Below, one piece after another: positions 56,652 to 64,000 of a DNA stretch of 64,000 bases. Every line of letters starts with the position of its first letter. Positions within the stretch are counted from its first letter, which is position 1. Source of the stretch: Paenibacillus sp. YPG26 (lineage in GTDB: Bacteria > Bacillota > Bacilli > Paenibacillales > Paenibacillaceae); assembly GCF_023704175.1 (NCBI RefSeq), contig NZ_CP084530.1, forward strand, positions 182,501-246,500, read 5' to 3'. A program made the position numbers and the translations under genes. Under the pieces are notes generated by a model. The model did not search any database and was not told the DNA's origin. It saw nothing but the letters and a program-made list of their open reading frames with translations.

Positions 56652-59324
56652 ATGATAACGGAATCAGATTTATTAAATTTTATGCGGGAGACCGCCTATA
56701 AACCCATGACCTACCAAGAGCTGGAGAAGCATTTCGGCATAGAAAGCGCTGCTGACTTCAAGGAATTCCTCAAGCTTCTGAACCAGTTGGAGGGAGAAGG
56801 GAAGATTCTCCTGACCGAGACCAACCGTTATGGAGTACCAGAGCGGATGAGTCTGCTGCGCGGCCGTCTTCAGGTGCATGCCAAAGGGTTCGCTTTTCTG
56901 ATTCCCGAGAACCGGGAGCATCCCGATGTATATATTCATGCCAATGATTTGAAGAGCGCGATGAATGGAGATATCGTGCTTGGCAGAGTGACGTCCAAGA
57001 GCGCCGGAGGCGGCAAGCTTGAGGGTGAAGTTGTGCGTATTGTTCAGCGTGCCGTGACTCAAGTCGTCGGTGTGTTCCAGAACAATGAGGTATATGGCTT
57101 TGTCATTGCCGATGATAAGCGGATTAATAAAGATATTTTCATACCGAAAGGCGCATTTAATGGGGCCGCGGACGGAGAGAAAGTTGTAGTTCGCATCGTT
57201 CGTTATCCGGAAGGACGCTCCGCGGCAGAAGGCGAGATTATTGAAATATTGGGTCATAAGGATGACCCTGGCGTAGATATTCTGTCGATTATCCGTAAGC
57301 ATCAGCTGCCGGAAGCTTTCCCGGAGGAAGTGCTGGCAGAGGCGCTGGACGCTCCAGACGTCATCGAGGAAGATGAGATCCGCAAGCAGAACCGCCGTGA
57401 TCTGCGCGATAAGATTATTGTGACGATTGACGGGGAAGATGCGAAGGATCTTGATGACGCGGTGAATGTGGAGAAGCTGCCTAATGGGCATTTCCGGCTC
57501 GGGGTTCACATTGCCGATGTGGGCTATTATGTAAGGGAGAACTCCAAGCTGGATCAGGAGGCCTATAACCGGGGCTGTAGTGTCTATTTGGTGGATCGTG
57601 TTATTCCCATGCTGCCGCATCGGCTGTCTAACGGAATATGCAGCTTGAATCCGAAGGTGGACCGGTTCACGCTGTCCTGCGAGATGGAATTCAACGAACA
57701 GATGCGGGTAGTGAAGCATGATGTCTTCACCAGTGTGATTCGGACGAAAGAGCGGATGACTTACACGAATGTACGCAAAATTTTGCAAAATGAAGACCCT
57801 GAGGTTACAGAGCGCTACAGCGATCTGGTGCAGAACTTCAAGGACATGCAGGAGCTCGCGCTGAGACTGCGCGGGAACCGGATCCGGCGCGGAGCGGTGG
57901 ACTTCGACTTCGAGGAATCCAAGGTGATCGTGGACGAGACCGGTAAAGCGGTAGACATTGTCAAGCGGGAACGCTCGATTGCGGAGCAGATTATCGAGGA
58001 GTTCATGCTTGCCGCGAATGAGACGGTAGCTGAGCATTTCCACTGGCTGAAGGTGCCGTTCCTCTACCGGATTCATGAGGACCCGGATCAGGAGAAGCTG
58101 CAGAATTTCATGGCGTTCATCGCCAATTTCGGATACTCGGTGAAGGGCAAGGGCAACACGGTTCATCCGCGTGCGCTGCAGACTCTTCTTGAGGATATTA
58201 AGGGAACGAAGGAGCAGACGGTTATCAGTACGATGATGCTCCGCTCCATGAAGCAAGCGAAGTATGACTCCGAGAGCACCGGGCACTTTGGTCTGGCTGC
58301 CGAGTTCTACTCCCACTTCACCTCGCCGATCCGGCGGTATCCGGACCTTGTCATTCACCGGATTATCCGGGAAGTGATTGAGGGTGGGGGAGCCCTGACC
58401 CCGGCGCGCCAGGAATATCTGGCCAGCCGGATGCAGGACATTGCGCAGCAGTCCTCCGAGCGTGAGCGGGTCGCTGTTGAGGCTGAGCGGGATACCGAAG
58501 CGCTGAAGAAAGCGGAATTCATGCTGGATAAGGTCGGGGAGGAGTTCCCGGGTATTATCAGCAGTGTGACCAGCTTCGGCATGTTCATTGAGCTGGAGAA
58601 CACGGTAGAAGGTCTAATTCGTCTGAGCGCGATGACGGACGATTACTATAACTTCCACGAACAGCATATGGCGCTGATCGGCGAGCGTACTTCGAAGATC
58701 TACCGCATCGGTGATGAGGTGAAGATCCGCGTTGTGCGGGTGAACATGGACGACCATACCATCGACTTCGAGATGGTCGACATGAAGCCGCGCCGCGAGG
58801 GCGGTAGACCGCGCGGCGAGGGCTTTGGCGGCGGCCGTGGCGGCAAGGCCGGCGGCAGGGATGACCGCGGCGGCGGCTTCGGCGGCCGCGGGGATAAAGG
58901 CCGCGGCAAGGACAAGGGCCGCGGCGGCTCTGGCGGCTCCGGCGAGAGCTTCGGAGCCGGTGGCGGCACTGCGGCGCGCGGCAAGCGCCGCGGCGGGGAT
59001 GCGGCTTCCGCGCAAGGCGGGAAGCCGGGCAAGGGCGCGTCCGGCGTACGGACGGACGCGAGTGCCGCCCCGGCCCGAAGCTTCGGCTTCGGTTCGGGCA
59101 AGGGCGGCTATGGCGGCGGCTCGTCTGCGGGAGCGACGGGCCAAGGCGGCTCGCGGCGGAAGCATACGACCGCGAGCGGGATCTTCACCCCCGGCGGCAG
59201 TGAGGCCGGGGGCGAGGGCGGCGCGCCGAAGCGCAAGAAGCGCAAAGGCGGTGGCAAGAAGAACGGCAGAAGCAAAGGTGACGCGAACAATGCGACGGCC
59301 GCTTTTGTGAGGAAGAAGAAGTAA
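56652..59324 (+). CDS. rnr: Ribonuclease R with a ~180-residue Gly/Arg/Lys-rich C-terminal tail
   Basis: 890 aa. A winged-helix-like N-terminus (~1-60) and cold-shock domains (~70-225) are followed by the RNB catalytic domain (~250-580) with the metal-binding [12 protein letters not shown] and an S1 domain (~630-710). After D-F-E-M-V-D-M-K-P the last ~180 residues are G-G-R, R-G-G and K-rich low complexity, ending with K-R-K-K-R-K. RNase R usually has a short basic tail; this one is exceptionally long. The ATG at 56652 follows GAGGTGA. With SmpB/tmRNA it degrades non-stop mRNA. Confidence 0.95.
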   Translation: MITESDLLNFMRETAYKPMTYQELEKHFGIESAADFKEFLKLLNQLEGEGKILLTETNRYGVPERMSLLRGRLQVHAKGFAFLIPENREHPDVYIHANDLKSAMNGDIVLGRVTSKSAGGGKLEGEVVRIVQRAVTQVVGVFQNNEVYGFVIADDKRINKDIFIPKGAFNGAADGEKVVVRIVRYPEGRSAAEGEIIEILGHKDDPGVDILSIIRKHQLPEAFPEEVLAEALDAPDVIEEDEIRKQNRRDLRDKIIVTIDGEDAKDLDDAVNVEKLPNGHFRLGVHIADVGYYVRENSKLDQEAYNRGCSVYLVDRVIPMLPHRLSNGICSLNPKVDRFTLSCEMEFNEQMRVVKHDVFTSVIRTKERMTYTNVRKILQNEDPEVTERYSDLVQNFKDMQELALRLRGNRIRRGAVDFDFEESKVIVDETGKAVDIVKRERSIAEQIIEEFMLAANETVAEHFHWLKVPFLYRIHEDPDQEKLQNFMAFIANFGYSVKGKGNTVHPRALQTLLEDIKGTKEQTVISTMMLRSMKQAKYDSESTGHFGLAAEFYSHFTSPIRRYPDLVIHRIIREVIEGGGALTPARQEYLASRMQDIAQQSSERERVAVEAERDTEALKKAEFMLDKVGEEFPGIISSVTSFGMFIELENTVEGLIRLSAMTDDYYNFHEQHMALIGERTSKIYRIGDEVKIRVVRVNMDDHTIDFEMVDMKPRREGGRPRGEGFGGGRGGKAGGRDDRGGGFGGRGDKGRGKDKGRGGSGGSGESFGAGGGTAARGKRRGGDAASAQGGKPGKGASGVRTDASAAPARSFGFGSGKGGYGGGSSAGATGQGGSRRKHTTASGIFTPGGSEAGGEGGAPKRKKRKGGGKKNGRSKGDANNATAAFVRKKK

Positions 59325-59344
59325 GGTGTAACTTGAGTTAGATT

Positions 59345-59390
59345 AACCGTCAGGGTTTGCTTGTTGAGCTCTGGCGGTTTTGATTTTTTT
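59345..59390 (+). terminator. Terminator of rnr
   Basis: AACCGTCAG and CTGGCGGTT form a stem with one G-T pair, followed by TTGATTTTTTT. Confidence 0.75.
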
Positions 59391-59473
59391 GCGATAAGTA
59401 ATTAATTGAAAGTGTATACTGTCAAATGATTAGGCAGGCAGTCTCACTCAGTGTAGGGAGGGCATGATAGAGG

Positions 59474-59905
59474 ATGAACAATGTAACCAAAATGAGAATA
59501 TCCAGGCCTGCACAGGAGGTGTTCGATGCTTTCGTTGAGCCTTCAAAGATCGGGAACTTCTGGTTCTCTTCCAGTTCTGAGCGCTGGGAGCAAGGCAGGA
59601 CGATCACCTTGAGATATGATGAGTATGACGCGCAAGGGGATATTTATGTGAAGGAGATGGAGTTGAATAGAAGGATTGTGTTTGAATGGGGCGCTAGTGG
59701 AGAAGGGCATGTAGTGATAATTACCCTAAGTCCCACTGGTAACGACGAGTGTATAATTGAAGTCATTGAAGAGGGTTTTGACGCGGGTGATCAGGATGTG
59801 ATCCCTCAAATGCTGGACAACAAAGAGGGCTGGGTCTATATGCTGACTTGCTTGAAGGGATATTTGGAATACGGTGTTAATCTCAGAGCAGCTTTGGTGA
59901 AATAA
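59474..59905 (+). CDS. SRPBCC/AHSA1-like protein
   Basis: 143 aa of the START/AHSA1 hydrophobic-pocket fold: I-S-R-P-A-Q-E-V-F-D-A-F-V-E-P near the start, F-W-F-S-S-S-S-E-R-W-E-Q-G, and a C-terminal helix G-W-V-Y-M-L-T-C-L-K-G-Y-L. The ligand is unknown. It interrupts the conserved rnr-smpB order and is more AT-rich than rnr, which suggests insertion. Confidence 0.85.
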   Translation: MNNVTKMRISRPAQEVFDAFVEPSKIGNFWFSSSSERWEQGRTITLRYDEYDAQGDIYVKEMELNRRIVFEWGASGEGHVVIITLSPTGNDECIIEVIEEGFDAGDQDVIPQMLDNKEGWVYMLTCLKGYLEYGVNLRAALVK

Positions 59906-60066
59906 GTAGAGGAACCAGTGGTCACGGCGCACTGGCAGATGTCGGCTTGATTTTGACTGGGCACATTTGATACAATGATTTAACCTGTATGTATGCTGCA
60001 AGTGAGCAGGCATGTGCTCTGCAGCTGCATCATAGGATGCCGAGTAACGTTTGAAGGAGTGAGAAC

Positions 60067-60546
60067 ATGGGTAAGAAAAGTGACGGGAAGGTTCTGGCCC
60101 AGAACAAGAAAGCTTCCCATGACTACTTCATTGAGGATACTTTTGAAGCGGGAATGGTGCTGACGGGAACCGAGATCAAATCCATCCGGAATGCCCGCGT
60201 CAACATTGGGGATGCTTTTGCCACCATACGGAACGGTGAAATTCACATCCACAACATGCACATCAGCCCGTTCGAGCAGGGCAACCGCAGCAACCCTTCG
60301 GACCCTACACGGACACGCAAGCTGCTGATGCACAAAGCCCAGATTCATAAGCTGCTTGGTCTGTCGAAGCAGGAAGGCTATTCGATCGTGCCGCTGAAGA
60401 TCTATATCCGCAACGGTTACGCGAAGCTGCTAATCGGTCTTGGTAAAGGTAAGAAGCAGTACGACAAGCGCGATACTGCGGCCAAGAAGGATGCTCAGCG
60501 CGATATCCAGCGCGCACTGCGCGAGAGGCAGAAGGTGGCTCGCTAA
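60067..60546 (+). CDS. smpB: SsrA-binding protein SmpB
   Basis: 159 aa. SmpB binds the tRNA-like end of tmRNA and brings it to stalled ribosomes. The N-terminal [11 protein letters not shown] and G-T-E-I-K-S-I-R blocks, H-N-M-H-I-S-P-F, and the basic tail K-K-Q-Y-D-K-R are diagnostic. ATG after AAGGAGTGA. Its RNA partner is encoded 230 bases downstream. Confidence 0.97.
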   Translation: MGKKSDGKVLAQNKKASHDYFIEDTFEAGMVLTGTEIKSIRNARVNIGDAFATIRNGEIHIHNMHISPFEQGNRSNPSDPTRTRKLLMHKAQIHKLLGLSKQEGYSIVPLKIYIRNGYAKLLIGLGKGKKQYDKRDTAAKKDAQRDIQRALRERQKVAR

Positions 60547-60693
60547 GAGCTTTAGGCAAGGGACGACGCGTCGGTCCTACAGTACAATCCGGCAACATGC
60601 ACCTTAGCAGTGAATGCATTACCGGGGATTGACTTGATTAGGTGAAACTGTACGCTTTTCCAACAAGTCCATAAGCCATTCAGCATGAAGTTA

Positions 60694-60702
60694 TGCTATA
60701 CT
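60694..60702 (+). promoter_or_regulatory. Candidate extended -10 promoter of ssrA
   Basis: TGCTATACT is an extended -10 (TGnTATACT) located about 70 bases ahead of mature ssrA. I see no good -35 at 17 bases. A 5' precursor segment would need removal. Confidence 0.4.
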
Positions 60703-60774
60703 AATTCATGTAACACAGGATTACAGCACTTGTGCTTGCTAATCCGTTAATCCAGGCACCACCCTTTCTATTGA

Positions 60775-61136
60775 GGGGGCGTTTATGGATTCGACGGGGG
60801 TAGATCGAGCATGGGTAGCGGGTAGTGGGGACGCGTCCACTTCATCAACGCTAAAGCCAATTAAACGGCAAACAATCAACTAACTACGCTGTAGCAGCTT
60901 AATAACCTGCTCACGTGCTCCTCTCCTGCATCGCCCATGTGCCGGATGTAGGGGCTAACTCTTAGTGGGATACGCTGTCACATCTCCGCCTGGGGTGTGC
61001 TGAAGAAGACAATCAGGCTGACCCAACGTATAGCCGGTTACAGGGCGATACTCGGGTGACATCAAATCTGTGACTACACCCGTAGAAGCTTATGTGGCGT
61101 TGCCTTCGGACAGGGGTTCGACTCCCCTCGCCTCCA
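60775..61136 (+). ncRNA. ssrA: Transfer-messenger RNA (tmRNA)
   Basis: About 362 nt. The 5' end GGGGGCG pairs with 3' CGCCTCC followed by A; the 5' part has TTTATGGATTCGACGGG and the 3' T arm is GGGGTTCGACTCCCC. CCA is not encoded. The tag frame at 60867-60902 reads G-K-Q-S-T-N-Y-A-V-A-A then TAA, giving tag (A)GKQSTNYAVAA, a normal Clp-recognised end. The 3' end is duplicated 1260 bp downstream. Confidence 0.96.
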
Positions 61137-61148
61137 TATGTAACATTT

Positions 61149-61178
61149 AAAAAAGCGACCTTAGTAGGTCGCTTTTTT
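61149..61178 (+). terminator. Terminator of ssrA
   Basis: AAAAAGCGACC and GGTCGCTTTTT form a perfect stem around TTAGTA with a T run. Confidence 0.9.
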
Positions 61179-61183
61179 CGTAA

Positions 61184-61384
61184 GCAGATTTCTTCAAATT
61201 GAATGGAAGCAAGTTTACCCTTTATGGAAATCATCACAGCAGTAATAACAGTCGTATCCTGAATTATGGATTAATGGCTAGAATCTTTAATGCGGAAGAA
61301 GTGAAGAGTTACTGGGAGTACTCGAAAGGGTTAGGAAAACGATGGAAGCAAGATGAGGGACTACAGTTATCTTTTTTTAATTGA
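61184..61384 (+). pseudogene. C-terminal gene remnant at the left end of the island
   Basis: A 66-codon open frame begins right after the ssrA terminator, in frame from a TAA at 61181, and ends at the TGA at 61382. Residues such as S-R-I-L-N-Y-G-L-M-A-R-I-F-N-A-E-E-V-K-S-Y-W-E-Y look like real protein. A TTG at 61199 and an ATG at 61274 lack ribosome sites. I recognise no family. It may be the end of a gene truncated when the island shrank. Confidence 0.35.
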
Positions 61385-61504
61385 GAATGCAAAGATCTAC
61401 ACACTGGATTAAATTAGCTTGGAGCTGCGGAGCAATTGTTTTAGACAGGAGTCTAAGGCATTTACATCATCAACCTGTGTACTGGTCGGTGGTAATTCAT
61501 TTTA

Positions 61505-61513
61505 TGATATAAT
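61505..61513 (+). promoter_or_regulatory. Extended -10 promoter of the toxin-antitoxin-like pair
   Basis: TGATATAAT fits TGnTATAAT perfectly, 33 bases upstream of the first start codon. No clear -35 is seen. The stretch 61385-61504 shows no gene. Confidence 0.6.
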
Positions 61514-61545
61514 AAGTTTAATTTTAAAGCTGGAGGGGATTGAGG

Positions 61546-61743
61546 ATGTTTGCGAATCGAGAACAACTCCAAGAAGTTTTGAAAAAAGCGAATCAACAAG
61601 CCCGGAAGCAAGCCAGAGAGTCAGGTGCCTCTATTTATTATATAAAGAATAACAAGCGTGTTCGTGAAGACGCAGAAGGTAATAAGTTTGTGATCGTTTT
61701 TGATGCAACCGGAAAGCGTCAGGAATTTGAATATCATGAGTGA
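61546..61743 (+). CDS. 65-aa protein upstream of and overlapping the zeta-like kinase (putative antitoxin)
   Basis: A basic N-terminal helix rich in Gln/Lys/Arg (E-V-L-K-K-A-N-Q-Q-A-R-K-Q-A-R) is followed by beta-strand-like S-I-Y-Y-I-K-N and F-V-I-V-F-D-A-T-G-K. The ATG at 61546 is seven bases after GGAGGGG. The frame overlaps the kinase start by eight bases, so the two are translated together. It does not resemble the ~90-aa acidic epsilon antitoxin. The antitoxin role is inferred from position only. Confidence 0.7.
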   Translation: MFANREQLQEVLKKANQQARKQARESGASIYYIKNNKRVREDAEGNKFVIVFDATGKRQEFEYHE

Positions 61744-62314
61744 TATCAAACCTATCATGACGGTTTTTGCTGGTACTAATGGAGCTGGCAAAAGCACGAT
61801 TAGTTTGCAAATGAGAGAGTGGATCGGCGAACTGGTTGACCCGGACCAGATTGCACGAGAATTAAGACCAGATGACCCGCGTAGCGCTGATCTGTCTGCT
61901 GGAAGGGAAGCTGTGAAAAGAATCCGTTCTCTCATCAAAAGCGGACAGCACTTTGCCATTGAAACTACATTATCAGGTACCTTTGTTTTGAAGCATATGC
62001 AAATTGCCAAAGATACCGGTTATAGCGTTGTCGTGTACTATATCGGTCTGCAAGACGTTCAAATGCATATAGATCGTGTAGCTTCTCGTGTTGAGCAGGG
62101 TGGGCATTGGATTGCAGAAGAGGATATTCGCTTTCGATATGGTCAATCATTGCAAAATCTAAAGCCTGCTTTAGCTATCGCAGACCAAGTTATCATCATT
62201 GATAATACATACGAGCCTTCTATTGTGGCTGAAATTATGAATGGGAAGATGATCTATTGTGTTGAGTCGATACCTGCTTGGTCTGAGACTGTTCTCTTGG
62301 GATACCCTTCCTAG
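61736..62314 (+). CDS. Zeta-toxin-like P-loop kinase (COG4185 type)
   Basis: 192 aa. Walker A G-T-N-G-A-G-K-S (13-20), V-D-P-D-Q-I-A (~36, the catalytic/substrate Asp region), F-A-I-E-T-T-L-S-G (73-81), R-V-A-S-R-V-E-Q-G-G-H (114-124) with lid arginines, then R-F-R-Y and D-N-T. This is the pattern of the zeta-like kinases, whose zeta members phosphorylate UDP-N-acetyl sugars. Length is that of a stand-alone toxin domain. All motifs look intact. It ends two bases before the decayed ssrA repeat. Confidence 0.88.
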   Translation: MSDIKPIMTVFAGTNGAGKSTISLQMREWIGELVDPDQIARELRPDDPRSADLSAGREAVKRIRSLIKSGQHFAIETTLSGTFVLKHMQIAKDTGYSVVVYYIGLQDVQMHIDRVASRVEQGGHWIAEEDIRFRYGQSLQNLKPALAIADQVIIIDNTYEPSIVAEIMNGKMIYCVESIPAWSETVLLGYPS

Positions 62315-62315
62315 T

Positions 62316-62398
62316 GTGACATTAAATCTGTGATTACATCCGTAGAAGCTTATGTGGCGTTGCCTTCGGACAGGGGGGTGGGCTCCCTCGCCTCCATA
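62316..62398 (+). repeat. Decayed second copy of the ssrA 3' end (att-like direct repeat)
   Basis: Matches 61056-61138 at 73 of 83 positions. The longest identical block runs through GTAGAAGCTTATGTGG and on to GACAGGGG. The TTCGA T-loop core is changed to GGTGG. The repeat begins two bases after the stop codon of the kinase gene. Confidence 0.85.
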
Positions 62399-62402
62399 CA
62401 TT

Positions 62403-62431
62403 AAATCCACAACCGATCCGGTTGTGGATTT
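62403..62431. terminator. Bidirectional terminator beyond the island
   Basis: AAATCCACAACCG and CGGTTGTGGATTT form a perfect 13-bp stem with an ATC loop and TT follows. It could terminate the kinase operon on plus and the broken gene on minus. Confidence 0.8.
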
Positions 62432-62468
62432 TGCATTTCAGGGATATGGGTCACAAAATACCTGACTT

Positions 62469-63117
62469 TTAGTCCGTCTCCCCGCTCAGTTCCCGCATGA
62501 CCGTCTCGTATGGAACGTAGTAGAGCTTATAGTAATAGAACACTCTGTGATTGGGGTATTCCTTCTCCAGTTGTGTGATGATGTGGAACCATTGATTCTG
62601 TGCCTCTTCAGGCGGCAGACGGACAAACTCCTCCTCATTTATCGCGCCATCCATAACTTTAAGCATACTTATGATGGTCGCTGCGCGTTCCTTATAACCT
62701 GATTGTCTGCTGTATTTAAAATTTGGTTCGGGATATCGTTGTTCACATACTGTCTGACCGCCTCAAAAAAGTGCTCCGCATAATCAAAACCATGATGTCC
62801 CCTTGTAATCAGCCCCGGATTGCTGACATGTATATAATTTCACCGTCTCCTAGGACACCTAGAATCCTCTCTTTGTGAAGCTGCATAGCCTCTTGACTTG
62901 CTCCGGGTGTGAGGTGTAGTAACTGATTGTCAATTTCATCCCTGGCATTAATAAGTCCCTTCTGTAAGCCAAAGACGGCATAGTGTCTGCTTTGACCCAA
63001 ATAGTCGCTCTGCAGGTTGTGATAACGGAGGTATGTCCAGATACTGGATACTACCAGAACGCTAAAGAGGACATAGCCTACATACTTATATCTTTTTCCC
63101 CGACCAGACTCCTTCAT
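62469..63117 (-). pseudogene. Broken gene for a single-pass membrane protein (two apparent 1-nt frameshifts)
   Basis: From an ATG at 63117, preceded by AAAGGAGG, the minus strand encodes a basic start and a helix (~12-30, Y-V-G-Y-V-L-F-S-V-L-V-V-S-S). It then runs to Y-M-S near 62830. The sense continues in another frame (P-G-L-I-T-R-G-H-H-G-F-D-Y-A-E-H-F-F-E-A-V), and near 62720 in a third (Y-P-E-P-N-F-K-Y-S-R-Q-S-G-Y-K-E-R-A-A) to the TGA-type stop at 62469. Both steps fit loss of one base. The joined product would be ~216 aa. Family unknown; sequencing error is the alternative. Confidence 0.65.
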
Positions 63118-63452
63118 CCAATAAGGTCCTCCTTTATCAATGGGTAGTGAGCTTGTTAACTGGCTGTCCTTGGCAGCAGTTAATGTTGTACACCCTTGAA
63201 TTACTCTTCGGGAATTCTGCAAAGTACTGCATACTCGGTGGATATCATAGCACTGAAAGGTAGTGGTATGCACCCTGCCATCTAATATTACATAGCCAAA
63301 CCCCATGCTTGGCAAGGGTAAATAAGCCCAATAAAACTTCCATAAAACAGGTGGATTCGCGGCCAATGGTCCTGCAATTCAGCCGCTTAGATTAACAAAA
63401 TTGCACTATTGACCGATAACCAAGGCGGTGTTAACCTGAAAAGAGAAAACGA

Positions 63453-63481
63453 TTTACGTAAAATATCCAATTGAGTATATT
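63453..63481 (+). promoter_or_regulatory. Candidate promoter of the condensation-like gene
   Basis: TTTACG (63453-63458), a 17-base spacer and TATATT (63476-63481). Downstream are a GTAATT/AATTAC inverted repeat (63504-63523) and two CGTCAGTT direct repeats 12 bp apart (63523, 63535), possible operator elements. The rest of 63118-63577 holds no gene I can support. Confidence 0.45.
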
Positions 63482-63577
63482 ATTATGGAAAATGTCACTT
63501 CGTGTAATTATTTGTCGAATTACGTCAGTTTTATCGTCAGTTCAATTCCTAATCGAATAGTAGGGAGATGATGTCTG

Positions 63578-64000
63578 GTGTCATCCAACACGGTAGAAGA
63601 GCGGTTGTCTGAACATGAAGCGTTCGGATTTTGGGACAAGGTGTTGGCTGAATGGGCTGGGGAGCCCCCTATACAGCCAGACGGGATTGAAGGGGAAGTC
63701 CGGAAGACCAGGCTGGAGATGCGAATTCCCGCACAGGTTACGGAGAAGCTGGGCGTTTATGACCGCTTTCGCGACGATCTGCGAATGATTGTATACTTTG
63801 CTGTTTGGGCCGCAACGCTAAGAGCCTATTCCCGCTCGGAGAGCAGGTTCGCAGTGATGCTTCCGCCGCTGGATGATCGTGCTGGCGCCCGGAACGTGCC
63901 TGTACTGATCGGGAAGCCGGACAGAGACAGGAGCTTCAAAGCAGCGCTTGGTGAATGGCGCGAGACATTACGGGAAGCCTATCGGGCTTCGAAAGGATGG
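63578..64000 (+). CDS. N-terminal part of a condensation-domain-like (NRPS-type) protein, cut by window end
   Basis: A GTG at 63578, ten bases after AGGGAG, opens a frame of 141 codons to the last base. The sequence A-F-G-F-W-D-K-V-L-A-E-W, a middle helix M-I-V-Y-F-A-V-W-A-A-T-L-R-A-Y-S-R, and V-P-V-L-I-G then S-F-K-A-A-L-G-E-W-R-E-T-L follow the order of the N-terminal half of NRPS condensation or starter domains. The HHxxxDG motif would lie beyond the window. The call rests on pattern only. Confidence 0.5.
   Translation, partial: MSSNTVEERLSEHEAFGFWDKVLAEWAGEPPIQPDGIEGEVRKTRLEMRIPAQVTEKLGVYDRFRDDLRMIVYFAVWAATLRAYSRSESRFAVMLPPLDDRAGARNVPVLIGKPDRDRSFKAALGEWRETLREAYRASKGW

Larger units (their letters stand above)
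61056..62398 (+). mobile_element. Small ssrA-targeted island (integrase-less) bracketed by duplicated ssrA 3' ends
   Basis: The 83 bases 61056-61138 (ssrA 3' end) recur at 62316-62398 with 10 differences (3 C-to-T changes and 7 in the T arm), offset by exactly 1260 bp. Such duplications arise when an integrase inserts an element at the 3' end of ssrA. The enclosed DNA holds a gene remnant and a small-protein/zeta-like kinase pair. No integrase, transposase or replication gene is present, so the element is probably a deletion remnant. The downstream copy has lost T-arm pairing and cannot be a functional tmRNA end. Confidence 0.75.

Noticed and set aside
56673..58358. 561-codon minus-strand frame opposite rnr
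   Set aside because: It is fully antisense to a clearly conserved RNase R, His-rich and low in recognisable motifs.
58614..59310. Ala/Arg- and Pro/Ser-rich frames on both strands over the rnr tail
   Set aside because: They result from the GC-rich, repeat-like codons of the Gly/Arg tail; the rnr frame itself is the supported one.

Overview
The window reads as the chromosome of a Paenibacillus-like Firmicute (Bacillales). The evidence is gene order: hprK-lgt-ppaX-yvoF-his, then yvcD-trxB, rapZ-glmR-whiA-crh, clpP, cggR-gapA-pgk-tpiA-gpmI-eno, and secG-rnr-smpB-ssrA follow the well-known Bacillus subtilis layout. Strong AGGAGG ribosome sites, frequent TTG/GTG starts, moderate-to-high GC and CtsR/CggR/Fnr-type operators agree with this. 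No rRNA, CRISPR array, prophage or transposase is visible.

Region by region. 1-2.3 kb: the end of a PucR/CdaR-type regulator and a carbohydrate-ABC ATPase (UgpC/MsmX type). 2.3-2.95 kb: a tandem-repeat spacer. 2.95-6.1 kb: hprK, lgt, ppaX and an acetyltransferase. 6.4-14.6 kb: a complete histidine operon in the order hisZ-G-D-B-H-A-F-IE-J, with two structured intercistronic gaps and a probable internal promoter before hisF. 14.6-21.5 kb: a 10-bp-period repeat, a GNAT enzyme, a small membrane protein, a NarL-type two-component system and an ABC-2 exporter. 21.6-26.6 kb: prs, a TPR protein, trxB, a trxB-like remnant, and divergent ridA/HxlR genes. 26.6-32.7 kb (minus strand): an OmpR-type two-component system, a lantibiotic-resistance-type ABC exporter and a membrane-anchored serine hydrolase. 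32.8-34.6 kb: a DUF1858/DUF438 pair behind a near-perfect Fnr/Crp box. 34.7-39.3 kb: glucokinase, rapZ, glmR, whiA and an HPr/Crh protein that keeps His15. 39.4-46.7 kb: a SIMPL protein, a candidate 6S-like RNA, potABCD, a GDSL esterase and a DUF3298-type secreted protein. 46.8-47.8 kb: clpP and tRNA-Arg. 48-55.4 kb: the CggR-controlled glycolytic operon. 55.4-61.2 kb: TfoX-C protein, secG, rnr with a long Gly/Arg tail, an SRPBCC protein, smpB and ssrA.

The most unusual region is directly downstream of ssrA. A decayed 83-bp copy of the ssrA 3' end lies exactly 1260 bp downstream of the intact one. It brackets a small cargo: a 65-aa protein overlapping a 192-aa zeta-toxin-like P-loop kinase, plus a gene remnant, with no integrase. 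This looks like a residual ssrA-targeted island kept for its toxin-antitoxin-like pair. Beyond it are a gene broken by two apparent frameshifts and the start of what may be a non-ribosomal peptide synthetase condensation-type protein, cut by the window edge.

Carbon control is a common theme: HprK and the His15/Ser46 HPr-like protein (catabolite repression), glucokinase, GlmR, RapZ and CggR-GapA all lie in this segment. The limits are that everything is read by eye from one sequence; promoters, operators and RNA structures are pattern matches, not measured.
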